NCBI RefSeq assembly: GCF_029867415.1
Contig: NW_026705179.1
Coordinates: 496,001-560,000 of the forward strand
Direction: 5' to 3'
From: Vicia villosa
Taxonomy: Eukaryota; Streptophyta; Magnoliopsida; Fabales; Fabaceae
DNA length: 64,000 nt
The notes under the pieces were generated by a model. It saw nothing but the letters and a program-made list of their open reading frames with translations, was not told the origin of the DNA and did no database searches. Positions 12,116 to 24,313 of this stretch are shown here, in pieces. The translations under genes were made by a program, and so were the position numbers. How positions within the stretch are numbered: the first letter of the stretch is position 1; every line of letters begins with the position of its first letter.

Positions 12116-14497
12116 TTAAAATATGTTTTTTTTTGTTAATAATTAGGTTTAGTTAAAATAAAATATTATGAATATTATAAAATTGTTAAAATTATTACTG
12201 ATTTTATTGTTTCATTTTATTTATTATTATTATTTATTTTTAAATTTGGGGTGTTAATCGAGTCAATCAGGTTTTTGACCCTGTTCATCTTCTCCTTCCT
12301 CACGGCGCCGCCCCATCCAAATCTTTCTAACCCTAATTCATTCTTCAACCCTAGGCCCAAATCCAGAAAAACTGATCAAACACTCATACAAAATCGTGGA
12401 AATTCTTTGGAAACGAAAGATCTTACTTCAATTTACAAACTTTAATACAAAGAATCAAATCTGAATCAATTACAAACAAAATCAAATCAAAACTTAAAAA
12501 CAAGAACAAACCTTAATCAATTTCTGAATCAAACAATAAAGACCTAAATAACTAAATTCCTAATTGAAATCTAACCTAATACTATAAAGCTAAAAATCCT
12601 AATCTCAGAAAAAAGAGAAGAAAAAGAGGATCGGAAACCCTTGATCGCTGCAATACCACCACCCTCATCGAAAGCTCTTATTTGACCAAAAGGGACTAGG
12701 GTTCATCCTTATAACCCTAAATATCTTGAGCATAGCCCCATCGTGCCGTTACCTGCGAATAGAGAAAGAGGAGAGGAATCAGGAAACTAAATCAAGGAAT
12801 CAGAAGGAGATTAAAGCGTAAAGAGGTAAACTCGAATCATCCACTTAGATTTTTATGGTTTCATGTTGATTTCTGGAAAATATTAGGGTTAGGGTTCTTC
12901 GTGAGGTTGTTAGGGTTCTACGATTTGGGGGTTAGGGTTCTTAGTTTGTGTAATTTCTGGGTTGTCTGGGTTTTTTGGGATGAACATGAGGGTTGGAAAA
13001 GATGAAGATCTTAAAGATCTTCATCCCGTGCCACCGCCTTTCTGGGTTTCACGGTGGTTTTAGGGGGGTTTCACGGCGGATGGGGTGGTGCTCGGTTCGG
13101 TTTCTGGGTTTGTGTTTTGTTTGGAGAGTTGAGAGAAGATTAGAGAGAGTAGGAGAGAACAAAGAGAGAGAAAGGGAAAGGTGTAAAATGAAATGGAAAT
13201 TAGGGAGATGAGAGGTAATCCCTCCCTCAACCGTCTGATTGGTGCCATGTGGCCTTCTTATGGCCACATGGTTGACACTTGAACTTCTATCCGATGTGCA
13301 CCCCTTAACGTAAGCCCTCAGTCAAAACACATGCAAACCGTTTGATCCATATACTTTAGATCCACATTCCAGAACTTATTCTGAAAACCATTGGATCTGA
13401 AGAGTACGTATCGTAGCCGTTACTTCACCAAAACGCCATACACCAGCCCATACCTTATCCAAACGGACCTTGAGTTCATTGGGTCGGGATAAACGCTTTT
13501 AACACCCCTTAGAATTACTCAATAACTTAAAGCACACCCCCCCAGCCCAATGTTCTGTTGTTGTATTTAATTTGTTTTTAATAATGAAATTGTTTTTTTA
13601 AAATAGAAAACTTATTATTAATCCTAATAATTAATTAAGTATCCTTATGCTTAACTTAAATAATTAATCTAATACATTATAAAGCTTAATTTTATTTCAC
13701 AATATTTTTTATTTGTTTAATACAATTAGAGGAATAAATTAAATGATTAAAGTGAATAAAATTTGCTAAAACATATAAAAATTTATTTATGATTTTGTGT
13801 GAATTAAAATACTCATTGAAGTGTCTTGATATACAAAATTTACATATTAACTTAATTAATTCTTTTTTTATCTACTCATTATTCATTACAATTTACCTTT
13901 GTTAAATTAATAAATATATATCTATAAAAATATAACTATTCTAAACCAATCTTTTTTTTTATATACTTGTATTTTTTTAATCATTATCAAAATATAAAAA
14001 ATAGGGATTGTACACAAAATTGTCTTTGCTTATAACTACGAATTACGATAAACGGTAAACTACGATAATTCACTAAAACACATTCAACATACAAAATAAG
14101 GTGTACAATCCCTTAAAAAACACCAACAAACAATTCACGAACTACGTTGACTCTGATCCTCCATTAAGGAGGTACATAGGCACTTGGGCAACCAAGACGA
14201 GTTCCCTTTCCCCAAACCTAAATAGGTTTAAGGTTTTATCCTTTACCCTATTTGCTATAACTGTATCATATTTCTTTACCATAAACTATAAACCTTGTTT
14301 AGGAGACATTGAAAACCTTAAGGAAGGGTTAAGGGTGCCTAACACCTTCCCTTAACCCTATTTTCTCAACTTACCCAATTTCTCTACCATTAGGTTTTTT
14401 CTCGTATTTACCCTTATCCTTAGGATAAAATAAAAATATAGGTGGCAATAATGTTATTTAGGTTATTTAACTTAAAATTAAAAGCCGATCGTAACAA
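12116..14497. repeat. LTR-like DNA; minus-strand Ogre-like LTR part at about 13500-14497
   Basis: At 14320-14470 the sequence (gggtgcctaacaccttccct, then aggtggcaat and gatcgtaaca) is the reverse-complement style of the Ogre-like LTR start at 10334. A minus-oriented LTR therefore probably ends at 14497. The rest (12116-13500) looks like LTR or 5' leader DNA with several ttaggg stretches and no convincing gene. Short ORFs at 12251, 12993, 13049 and 14101 show no known domain. The left boundary is not resolved. Confidence 0.45.
13001..13025. repeat. perfect 25-bp palindrome
   Basis: gatgaagatctt, one base, then aagatcttcatc form a perfect inverted repeat with 12-bp arms. It lies in LTR-like DNA and no role is known. 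Confidence 0.9.
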
Positions 14498-14591
14498 TTG
14501 GATTATGGAAATACTTAAAACTTGATTTGCTCTTGGCCCGAGCCCAAGTTTGTCGCTGCTGCTTCTTTATAAAGTCTGTTAATCCTACTTA
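14498..14591. repeat. copia-type LTR fragment interrupted by SIRE element (left piece)
   Basis: This stretch continues at 31072-31545 once the SIRE element and one copy of its TSD are removed. The joined sequence has the look of a plus-oriented copia LTR. No coding sequence is present. Confidence 0.4.
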
Positions 14592-15723
14592 TGAAGGATA
14601 GAAAAACACTTAGAAAGGGGGGGTTTGAATAAGTGTAGCTTTAAAACTTGTAAGATAAAAACAATTTGCACAATGATTTTTATCCTGGTTCGTTGTTAAC
14701 TAAACTACTTCAGTCCACCCCCTTGGAGTGATTTACCTCACCTGAGGATTTAATCCACTAATCACACAAGATTACAATGGTTTTCCACTTAGATAACCTC
14801 TAAGTCTTCTAGAGTATTCTGATCACAACCTGATCACTCTAGGAACTCACTGCTTAGATACCCTCTAAGACTTTCTAGAGAATCCGATCACAACTTGATC
14901 TCCTCTAGTTCTTACAAATTAATGTAAACAAATTCTTATAAGAGTTACAATGCTTCTTAATAAGCTATTATCACAAATGTGATTTTTCTCTTAAGTTTAA
15001 GCTTAATCTCACTAAGATATTACAACAGCAATGTAGTGAGGTTGAAGATGAAGTTTGTGAGCTTTTGAATTTGACAGCGTTTCTGTATGTATGCGCAAAA
15101 GTGTTGTATTCGGCTTCTCATCAGAACTTCTATTTATAGGCACTTGAGGAGATGACCGTTGAGAGCATTTAATGCTTTGCGTGATCCGTACAGCATTGCA
15201 TTTAATGTTTCACTCTTTTGTCAACTACCTCGAGCCTTGCTTTCGCTGTGTCTACTGACGTTGCCTTTAATAGCTTCTAACGTTCCTTTTGTCAGTCAGC
15301 GTAGCCTGCCATCTTGTACTTGCTTCTGATCTGATGTTTGTGTAAACAACGTTTGAATATCATCAGAGTCAAACAGCTTGGTGCAGAGCATCTTCTTGTC
15401 TTCTGACCTTGAAGTGCTTCTTAGCGTGATACCATGAGAACTTCAGTGCTTCTGCTTCTGATCTCAAGTTCTTCTGATGCTTCCATAGACCATGTTCTGA
15501 TTCTGCTTGACCATCTTCTGATATCTTTCCAGAGCATGTTCTGATGTTGCATGCTGAACCTTCTGAGTCAGTGCTTCTTGCGCTGATTTTGTGCATACTC
15601 TTTATGTGATTCCTGAAATGGAAATTGCATAGGATTAGAGTACCACATTATCTCATACAAAATTCATATACATTGTTATCATCAAAACTAAGAATATTGA
15701 TCAGAACAAATCTTGTTCTAACA
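14592..15723 (-). repeat. 3' LTR of the SIRE element
   Basis: It begins TGAAGGATAG and ends CTTGTTCTAACA. It is followed at 15724 by atctccccctttttgatga, a polypurine tract on the minus strand. It pairs with 29935-31066. The 75-codon ORF at 15369-15596 is repeated at 30712-30939 only because it lies in the LTRs. Confidence 0.95.
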
Positions 15724-15745
15724 ATCTCCCCCTTTTTGATGATGA
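15724..15745 (-). other. polypurine tract of the SIRE element
   Basis: The minus strand reads atcatcaaaaagggggagat directly before the 3' LTR. This is the purine run that primes second-strand synthesis in LTR retroelements. Confidence 0.85.
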
Positions 15746-16768
15746 CAAAAACATATATAAATGATATGAATTTGCAATCAGAATATCAGATAGCTAAAGA
15801 CAATTACACAGTTATAGCATAAGCATATAAACATAGTGTGTGAATATGTCTCCCCCTGAGATTAACAATCTCCCCCTGAGATAAATAATCTCCCCCTGAA
15901 ATAAATACTAGAAGAAATTTATGAATAAAGGACTTCCCTGAGTATTTTCCATTTCAGTTGAGACGATCACATATGCTTAAATCTTCAGAACATTCATAGC
16001 TTCTGCTTCTTGCTTCCAAAGGACAGCTTCAGAGCTTTGAATTTCTTCTTGAATCATTGCATGCTAGATTGTATCAGAACATTGTTGAATGTACCAGAGC
16101 ATCATCAGAGCATCTCTACATCCTGAAATGTTGCAGAACAAACTAAACGACAAAAGTCAAAGCATGAATGAATCAGAGCATAAGATATGTATCAGAACAT
16201 ATAATATGTATCATAGCATAAAATGAATGTATCAGAGCATGTTAAGAATGTTTCATGTGTTAGAACATATTCTGCCACGAGAATATCAGAACATTCTTCC
16301 TTCTTGCTTCTGATCTTGAAGCTTCGCAGCACTCAGCTTGCTTCAATTTCATAACATTCTTCCTTCTTGCTTCTGATCTTGAAGCTTCACAGCACTCAGC
16401 TTGCTTCAATTTTCATGAGCTTGTTTCTATATAGAATTGCTTTTCCTCATGTCCTTGCTTCTCATGTTGAGCTTTTTTAGAATGTCTTCAATCCTGCAAA
16501 ACACTCAAAGACATAGAACTTGCAAATTCTGTTAGAAATGTGGAGACTTACTCCCAACAACTGATAATATAAATCAGATCATTTATCACATTTTCTCCCC
16601 CTTTTTGTCATAACATCAAAAAACACAAAAGATTCAGATGAAAAAACAAACAATATGAGATAAGGATAAAGGATTTCATTCATTGGAAATAATCAGAAGA
16701 TACAAGGGATGAGAAGATAGATGCACAAAGCAGATGCAAAAAGAAAGAGACAACTAAGACACAACAGA
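15746..16768. other. 3' untranslated internal region of the SIRE element
   Basis: There is no gene. It holds repeated tctccccctgag-type runs near 15850-15900, many cagaacat/cagagcat words, and a 63-bp tandem duplication at 16291-16416 (acattcttccttcttgcttc ... gcttcaattt). Confidence 0.7.
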
Positions 16769-17476
16769 CTACGACTGGCCTAGTTTGGAAACTATCTTCG
16801 CCAAAAGGTCTTGAATCCCAGCATTGCTCTCAGCTTGCTTCTCCATAAATGAGCGAAACTCATTGTTGGTATCTTCTTGCTTGTCCATGCGAGAAGCTAG
16901 TTCAGCTTGATTCTTTTGAATAGCCTCTAAAGTCTTCACCAGAAGAGAGGGTTCTCCAGAAGAAGCTTCACAACTTCTGTTCAGAGGGACAGCATTCTCA
17001 ATAGCAGCATCCATGGTGAGATCATCATCATGATTTTCCTCAACAGGAATATTCCCAGCAGGATGATCTTCAGCATCACCTTCTTCCCTAGAAACATCTT
17101 CTTCATACTCAGGAGCAGGAAGATCAGAATCTCCATTCTCAAGGGCTTGAAGAATGGCAGCAAGATTCCTAGGAGCAGTAGGACCTTCAACTTCTGGAGG
17201 ATAAATAACTTCTGGAATGGCCATATTGGGGGACTTCTCAGAAGGATTCTCCCTCAGAAAGTCAAACAACCACTTGAAGTCTCCAGTCAGAACTGGATAC
17301 TTAGGTCTCCAAACCACAATGTCCATGCAAGGGTTGCCGTCCAATTCATCAACATACATCTTCTCCTCAAGAACTCTTCTGTTTCTGATGGGATGAAAGT
17401 ATACACCATCATCAACTTCTAGACAAAGTCCAGCAGAACCAGGTGCAGCAGCCACAAGTCTCCTCTGGACTTCCAT
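16769..17476 (-). pseudogene. env-like ORF, C-terminal part
   Basis: This open frame of 235 residues ends in a short coiled-coil-like segment (about residues 175-230: MDKQED..., FMEKQAESNAGIQDLLAKI). It has an acidic middle part rich in E and D. It is the downstream half of the env-like ORF that starts at 20383. The two halves are separated by the solo LTR 17507-18689 and are in the same frame when that insert is ignored, although a TAG lies on each side of the insertion site. In SIRE-type copia elements this ORF sits between pol and the 3' LTR. Its function is unproven and no clear membrane segment is seen here. Confidence 0.7.
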
Positions 17477-17506
17477 AGCTTCAACCTGAAAATCCTATCG
17501 AAAGCT

Positions 17507-18689
17507 TGTTGAAAGTATTTTTGGGTAAATATTTTTGGTATATATCGTATCCACAGAGATTGGTTTAATATTACTGCCGTTCTATAGTTGTTTATTTTGA
17601 GTGAGAAAAGTAGTTGAATTTGTTGTGTGATTATAACTATGCTATGAAATCTAAACAATAATTTAAATGCAAATTCTAAAAGGTTGTTAACGATTAAAGA
17701 GATATGTTGAGCTTTTAGGGTTCATCAACCTATTCCTATACAATTTGTTAATTAAATCACAATTGAACAATCATTTGAATTATTATCTTCACTTATCCTC
17801 AAATATGATTCCATGTCTACAAATCAAATTAGATAAACTTTTACCGTTATGAGATTCGATCTCTCCAAATATCAATATCGATAATAGTAATAAAGAACGA
17901 TAATTATGAAAACCCAATCACAATTCCACCTCTGCAAATTGAGATTGAATCAATATAGTAACCTAGGGCAAAAGTTAGAATCTTTTCTCTCGATCAAAGA
18001 CTCCACAATGATTTAAGGTAAAAACAAGGTTTCTTATTGATAATAAATTCAAACAATTGTTCATAGGAATTAATCAACGGTATTGTATATTCATAGGCTA
18101 ACTACTACCTTAAACTCAACAAGAGGAATTTAGCTCTCCATAGACATGAAGAACACACAAGAATCAATGGAGGAATTCATCTTCATCAATGGAATGTCTT
18201 CAATTGGTTAAGAATCCACCTTCAATTGTTGTTCTTAGCTTCAGGATCAGATTGCTCTCCTAATTTCGCTCACAAAAAGTCTATCTCCAAAAGTCCCCTC
18301 CTTATGAGGATTAGGGCTTTTATTTATAGCCTTTTTTCTTTATAACGCAATCACCGCGGCGCGACACGGGCTGGCGAGGCGCGAACCAAAGTCAGAAGGT
18401 CTCGCGCGTCTCGCCTATGATTGGCGCGGCTCGCCACTTACTTTAGCCCAATTCTTTGTGATTCCTCTTCTTCAGAGCTTCTACGCTTGCGTGTTCCTTC
18501 GTCTTTGCTTCTTACTTCAATATCTGCACAAATAACACCCAAAGTGACGCAAGTCGTTCTACAATTAACATCGAACCTCGAAAGTTCAATTCTAACTATA
18601 AAATCCTTAAAAATCACAAGATATATTCACTTTTAGCTCAAAAGGTAGTTAATGTAACACATGAAAACACCATTTATTCACTCCTAACA
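17507..18689 (-). mobile_element. gypsy-type solo LTR inside the env-like ORF (1183 bp)
   Basis: It starts TGTTGAAAGTATTTTT, ends CACTCCTAACA, and is flanked by the TSD aagct (17502-17506 and 18690-18694). The first 100 bp resemble in style the LARD LTRs (tatcgt, cacagagattgg, ttctatagtt), so a Tat/Athila-like origin on the minus strand is likely. It contains a GC-rich patch at 18352-18435 built from ggcgcg, ctcgcg and ggctcgcc words. Confidence 0.88.
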
Positions 18690-18697
18690 AAGCTTCT

Positions 18698-20383
18698 CTA
18701 AAGATTTCGAGTAGAAACATCATCAAGGTCGTTAAAGAAGGCATCTCTCAAGATATCCAGCCTACAGACAAAGTCATGTTTGAACAGCTCAAGGTAGATA
18801 TGAGGTTCAGGTTCAGGAGGGTTGAAGGTGAATCTGTAGTCAGGGTAAAGAAGGCAGTATGGGTTGGATTCTCTGGAAGGTAGGGGATGGGATAGAGAAG
18901 GTGTAGGTTCTGTGGTTGATGAGGATGGGATATCGGTGGGAAGGATTGATGAGGATGGATGATCAGAATGTGGGGATTCTATGGTGAGGGTAGATAAAAA
19001 GGGAATATCAGAAGGTGTTAGGGGACAGACATTTAGGGGTAGTGGATTAAGAATAGCAGGAGAAGGAGGTTGTTGGACAACTTCTGGGATGATAAGGGGA
19101 TTTTGAGGTTCAGAAGGAGGAGGTTGGATAGAAGTTTGAGGTTCAGAAGAAGGAGGTGAGTATACTTGCCTGGAGAAATTTCCAGTTCTTTCAGCACGGA
19201 AAGAATCCCTGATGCACTTCTCTTGATATTCCTTGGAGTTTACTTTGACAGGATCAAAAGTAATCTTCTGCTTCTTAGCTTGCTTAGCTTCTTCTTCTAA
19301 AGCTTTTCTCTTCAGCCTTGCTTCTTTCTTCTTTTGTTCCTTCTGCTGTAGTTCAGCCAGAGAAGGGAGAACTCTTCCTCGAATCCAAGCAGGATCAACA
19401 AAAGATTGAGCTTTTACAGAAGCTTCCAAATACCGCTTAAAAGTCTTGTTAAGTTCTTCTTTGAACAAGGAAGCGAAACCTTCAACGGGAACCCTTCTGG
19501 TCAGAATATCTGGAAATATTACTGGAACAGAAATTACCTTCTCAATGAGTTCCAACCTTTGTAGATCAAAACCATTTATAACATGCATTTGAATGACACC
19601 AAAGAACTTGGACGATCCAATAGTTCTCAGGGAATCCAGCAAGTCACTTTCTATCAGAATGTCTGAGATCATTCTGGCGAAGGGAACAACATTTCTAGTG
19701 ATGTTAGGATACTTCTTGCGTTCTTCATCTCTTGACTCTTCAATATAAGTCTTCAAATTCTGAAAAAGAATATTGGAGATGTTGACTTCAATTCCTCTTC
19801 CAATGCAGAAAAGAGCAAATTTCTGATCTGGACTCATGTATGTTGAGGAAAACGATCTCCATCTATGATGGAGAGATCCTAGAATAATCTCAGCCCAAAC
19901 TTGGTAGAACGGCTTCAACAAACCAGTTTGATGAGATGAAATACCAGTAACATTAGATATTTGTCTCTCAACTGTGAACCAACAAACTCTGCCAGGAAGA
20001 GGACCTGTGCTTCCTTCTTCATCATCCAGATTGTACAACTTCCTTATCAACTTCTCAATTATCACAACTTCATGCCCTAACACGAAGGAGATGATTGCAG
20101 GTGGGGTAACCGTTGCATGAGCCCAGAAATCTTTCACTAATGCAGGATAAATTGGTCCAACCAATCTATCAAGATAGTTTGACCATCCTTGTGCCATTGT
20201 CTTAGCATCAGTGTTGAAACCATGTAATCTTAGATTTTCAAAATCTACTGAAGATTCACATAAAACTTCCATTTCAGATGAAGGAATGGAACAGGTCTTC
20301 AAGGGAGCATAACCATGCTTGCGAAAAACAAGATGAGCAGAAGACATTTCTTTTTGACTTGAGGAACTTGAAGAAGGATTCAT
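18698..20383 (-). CDS. env-like ORF, N-terminal part (plant transposon protein family)
   Basis: This open frame of 561 residues starts MNPSSSSSSQKEM. The first 60-300 residues (NYLDRLVGPIYPALVKDFWA, VLGHEVVI, then GISSHQTGLL) match the style of the putative plant transposon protein family found downstream of pol in SIRE/Maximus copia elements, often labelled envelope-like. Residues about 350-400 are K/E rich, and residues 410-530 are rich in P and S. The stop lies four bases beyond the TSD of the inserted solo LTR. The start codon is 511 bp downstream of the pol stop once the LARD is removed, as expected for the lineage. No signal peptide or obvious membrane span is visible, so the env label is historical rather than shown. 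Confidence 0.75.
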   Translation of the reverse strand: MNPSSSSSSQKEMSSAHLVFRKHGYAPLKTCSIPSSEMEVLCESSVDFENLRLHGFNTDAKTMAQGWSNYLDRLVGPIYPALVKDFWAHATVTPPAIISFVLGHEVVIIEKLIRKLYNLDDEEGSTGPLPGRVCWFTVERQISNVTGISSHQTGLLKPFYQVWAEIILGSLHHRWRSFSSTYMSPDQKFALFCIGRGIEVNISNILFQNLKTYIEESRDEERKKYPNITRNVVPFARMISDILIESDLLDSLRTIGSSKFFGVIQMHVINGFDLQRLELIEKVISVPVIFPDILTRRVPVEGFASLFKEELNKTFKRYLEASVKAQSFVDPAWIRGRVLPSLAELQQKEQKKKEARLKRKALEEEAKQAKKQKITFDPVKVNSKEYQEKCIRDSFRAERTGNFSRQVYSPPSSEPQTSIQPPPSEPQNPLIIPEVVQQPPSPAILNPLPLNVCPLTPSDIPFLSTLTIESPHSDHPSSSILPTDIPSSSTTEPTPSLSHPLPSRESNPYCLLYPDYRFTFNPPEPEPHIYLELFKHDFVCRLDILRDAFFNDLDDVSTRNL

Positions 20384-20453
20384 GGAGATATACTGGGATT
20401 CGGTTACGAACTAGGGTTTATGCAATGAATGAGAAAGAAAAAAAAAAGGAATG

Positions 20454-20458
<5 letters not shown>

Positions 20459-20486
<28 letters not shown>
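20459..20486. repeat. (GA)n microsatellite
   Basis: A pure GA run lies just upstream of the env-like ORF start in the SIRE internal region. Confidence 0.95.
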
Positions 20487-20488
<2 letters not shown>

Positions 20489-20715
20489 AAAAGATGAAAT
20501 GAAAGTGAAGATGGGTATATAAAAGAGTGGCTTTAAAAAAATGCAATATGTTTTAAACGAAATGATTACAGAAAAACATGACACCAATTTGCAATTAATG
20601 AGATATGACGTTAGGAGAGATAAAGTGAGAAATTGACATGATTTGCACAGTTACCTAGGGCGGCGTCTCCTCAACTGTACGCATGCTTGTCCAAAAATAG
20701 TGAACACGTGTTCAT

Positions 20716-22131
20716 TGTTGAATGCAGTATAGGGCAAGCAACAAAAAAGATTTGGAAATATTGATCCGGGAATTATCGTCCTCAGAGATGGAGAGATGCC
20801 ATTCAATAGTTTCTATGGTTTCGAGCTCGGGATTGAATGAGCAAAAAGTAAACAAAGATATAGACAGTAAAAGAATAAACACATTCTTAGAAGAGAAATA
20901 ACTTATCAGGAATGTAAATATATTCACTCTTCACAAACATACACTTACCAACCCGTTATGCTCAACCTACGATACTCATCTATGTTATCACGTATCTCTC
21001 ACTTAAGCGTCCATCTCTGGAGCACAAACGAGATCATCTCACAACTAAGGTTATCTCTAACGCAAAGTCACGAGAACATCCGTATTCTCGCGTCGGCGAT
21101 CTCTCGCGCGCCGCTCAAACACGAAAGCATTAAGTACAGATACAATCGGTGAATGCTAGCTCTAAATCTATCTCTAGAGTTCAGAACCAACAGATAATCA
21201 TCCTAGATAAGGATTCAAGAAGTTTATCTCTAAAGCACCCCAAATCCCCAGCATAGAGCAAAAATCCAAGATAACATCAACACAGATTTGTAAAGCAAGT
21301 TAAATATAACATTATAATCGGTAAATATACATAAGATTCAAGTAAATATACAAACAAACCCAACCAAAGAGAAATACACAAAGAAGAAGAGAAATGAACC
21401 GAAGATCTCCCGGTTTGTCAGCTCCGTTCGACACTCAATCCACCCCCGATCATCCAAATGCAACCTCCGAAGATGTTTTCTAAGCCAATTCTACTCTAAG
21501 AATGAAGTTGATGGTGTTGGGACTCAAAAATACCCAAACCATGACCTAAAAATTGTGTTTTGGCCCCTTTTAACGAGCTGCTGTCTTAGCAGGTCCGCTT
21601 AGCGGACCCCCTCCGCTCAGCGGACTCAAAATTGCATCCAGACGCTGATTTGCTCCGCTGGAGCTTCGCTCAGCGGACCCCCTCCGCTTAGCGGAGTCTG
21701 CTAAAAATCAGATTTTGTTTTCACCATAACTCGAGAACCGTAACTCCGAATTGCGCCCGGTTCGAAGCGTTGGAAAGCTTATTCAATGCTCTATCCAATA
21801 ATGAATGAATGGAAACCAAAATGATGATTTTGGTCATCCTTATTTTGAGTCTTTGGAAGTCCGCTTGATGGTGGCTAAGCGGGCTTTCACCAAAATTGCG
21901 AAATCGAAGCCGTGCCTTTGACACTTTATTCCTCAAGGCTCCAATAAGCATGAATACCTATAAAAACAAAGGAAAAACTATCAAATGATATAAAAGTATA
22001 TGAAAGTACAACTATTCACAAAGTATACGTATTTATACACAAAACGGAGAATTATTCAAACAGTATTAACAAAAGTATCAATAAGTGCCACTATTTACAT
22101 ACACAAAATAAGTACATTTTGGCACTTATCA
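20716..22131 (-). repeat. 3' LTR of the LARD
   Basis: It begins TGTTGAATGCAG and ends GGCACTTATCA. It contains a cluster of tccgctNagcgga palindromes at about 21594-21700. Confidence 0.93.
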
Positions 22132-24291
22132 AACTCTCCCCAACTTGAAACTTTGTTTGTCCTCAAACAATGTCAAATAAATCAAAGAATCAAAAGTAAT
22201 AAACCAAAGAATTGTGAATCAACAAGTTTAGAAAAACCAAAAACAAATGTATGGTTCAACACAAAAACGTATAAACAAAGTAAATACTTACCACTATCCT
22301 ACAGCGACAACATGTAAATGAAACTAATCCTAAGTACAAAAATCATACTAAACATTCTAAAGCAATACATGCTATCTCATGAATCACACCTAGCAAAATT
22401 TCATCAATGGATGAAGAACACACAAAGGTGAGGGACTTTTAACACTCATCCAACAATCTTGCAAACAAAAGATTAAATTATGCATTCATCCAAAAATCAC
22501 ATTGAAGATATAAAAGCAAGAGTCACAAGGACTTTTCAAGGTTGTAATGTGGCTTGGTTAACAAACAAGGGATAAGTCCTAAGGCTAATCGAAACAAAAA
22601 CTTGCCTAAACCTAAGGGAGTGATCAATCCACCAAAGATTCAAACAACAAAATCTCGATCAAACTTCTTCCTTAACCACAAGTTTCTCAAACCAATCACA
22701 ATACTTATTAGCACAATTATTCACTTCTCTTTTCTTTTTCTTTATCAAAACTTTTTCTCTTTTTTTTCTTTCTTTCTTTTCTTTCCTTTTCACTTTTTTT
22801 TCTTCTTTTTCTTTCTTTTCAACCTCATAGCAACAACCACATAAGTAGCAATCATTTCTCCCCAACTTGAATTCAACCACACCATCATATGAATACTCCC
22901 TACTTCTAAGGCAAGGTAAAAATTCATACCAAAAATCATGGTTGAGGGTTCAAGAAAATAAAGAATCAATCATCCATGCAAAAATGAGAACTAAACACTC
23001 AAAGATAAGCATTTAGCAAAAACAACATGGACATTGACAAAAAGCTCAAAAGGGTTAACAAATGATCACACACTCACAAGGTGAATTGACTATTTGGTTA
23101 TGGTGGTTGTGCTCAAAATGAAAAAAATGCCTTGATCCTTTTCATGCTTTCATAAAATCAACATAAACAAAAGATTAAGCATAATAAAATCCAGTTAAAA
23201 CAAAGATTGTGGCCTCCAGCATATATAAACAATGGAAAGCTTCCTCACATTTATGGTTTGGGAACTAAAGTGATTCAATCAACAAGCAAGTAATGCAAAA
23301 GAATGAATGGTATGGTAATTGTACAAATGAAAAGTTTCCTAAACATGTCATGCTATAGAAAGCGATAAATGAGTACCTTGAATGATACGACTTTAAAAAC
23401 AATATCCTACCATACATCCGCAAGTTGAAACACTCAAGCTTTGGAAAATCACCTCAAAAATCTTTGAATTACCGAACAAAATTCGAGTACAAACAACCAC
23501 AAAAGAATTAGAAAAACAAAACTAATATCTACTACTAAATAGCCTTGGTGAAAGTGGGAAAAATAAATGAACCAAGTGAAATAGGAATCCCACTGGTACA
23601 AAGCAAGAAAACAAAATTCTGATATGCTCGCTTAGCGAGCTCTGTTTCGCTTAGCGGACACAGAAAAAAACAGAAAAACCAGAACAGAATTAGGTGTTCC
23701 AGCCCTCTCCACGTCACCTAAACACCTCATAAACATAAAAATAACTAACACTTAACAACCGTTGGGGTGCCTCCCAACAAGCGCTTGTTTTACGTCGTTA
23801 GCTCGACGCCTTTATTATTTTGGTGTTTGGAAAGTAGCTTCCTTCCGTCATGCCATAGTGACGTCTCACCGCACAAACCTAAAGAAAGTGTCCTAACCAA
23901 CCACTCAACAAACGTTACGGGTACAAATATATACAGTGATTATACAAACATAAAAGAAAACACACATATACAAATATGTACATGAACAAACACATATATA
24001 CAAACATGAAACACATATAACTATTAACATACACAAAGAGAAAGTTGGTGAATGTTGGATGCACGAGTTGAAAAGTGAAGAATTGTAAGGAAATAGCTAA
24101 TCCGAGATCAACATGTTTCACCAACATTCACCAATAAAAGTATAATTATATGTAACATATACAAGTAAACTTATATGGTGAACATAAACAAGTAAACATG
24201 TACAAGTAAATATATACATGTGAAACTATACAATATATACGTTATATACAAAGCTCAAAACCACGAAAACTATTGCGATGCAATCAAAACC
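22132..24291. other. non-coding internal region of the LARD
   Basis: The polypurine tract (caagttggggagagtt on the minus strand) is at 22132-22147. The remainder is A/C-rich with an uninterrupted T/C run at about 22720-22830. ORFs at 22000, 22554, 23767, 23915 and 24226 have no domain and low complexity. A cgcttagcgagc/cgcttagcggac pair at 23630-23657 echoes the LTR palindromes. Confidence 0.75.
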
Positions 24292-24310
24292 ATCCCCGGC
24301 AACGGCGCCA
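24292..24310 (-). other. primer binding site complementary to tRNA-Asp
   Basis: The minus strand reads TGGCGCCGTTGCCGGGGAT, the complement of the 3' end of plant tRNA-Asp, three bases from the LTR. This primer is typical of Athila/Tat gypsy elements. Confidence 0.9.
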
Positions 24311-24313
24311 TTT

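Noticed and set aside
12885..12945. Interstitial telomere-like ttaggg repeats
   Set aside because: Only isolated tttaggg-type words without a regular array; common in plant leaders and LTRs.
13241..14497. A 1.26-kb solo LTR with TSD attgg
   Set aside because: attgg precedes TG at 13236-13240 and follows the end at 14497, but the left terminus does not match the family start and the surrounding text runs through without a break. A chance match is likely.
17030..17422. 130-codon plus-strand ORF
   Set aside because: It is the antisense shadow of the env-like ORF, with biased composition from the opposite strand.
20958..21951. ORFs repeated at 24557-25550
   Set aside because: They are LTR by-products of the LARD; the identical proteins only reflect the two LTR copies.
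24292..24310. tRNA-Asp-like 3' end
   Set aside because: Only 19 bases match. It lies three bases from an LTR and is the primer binding site of the LARD, not a tRNA gene.
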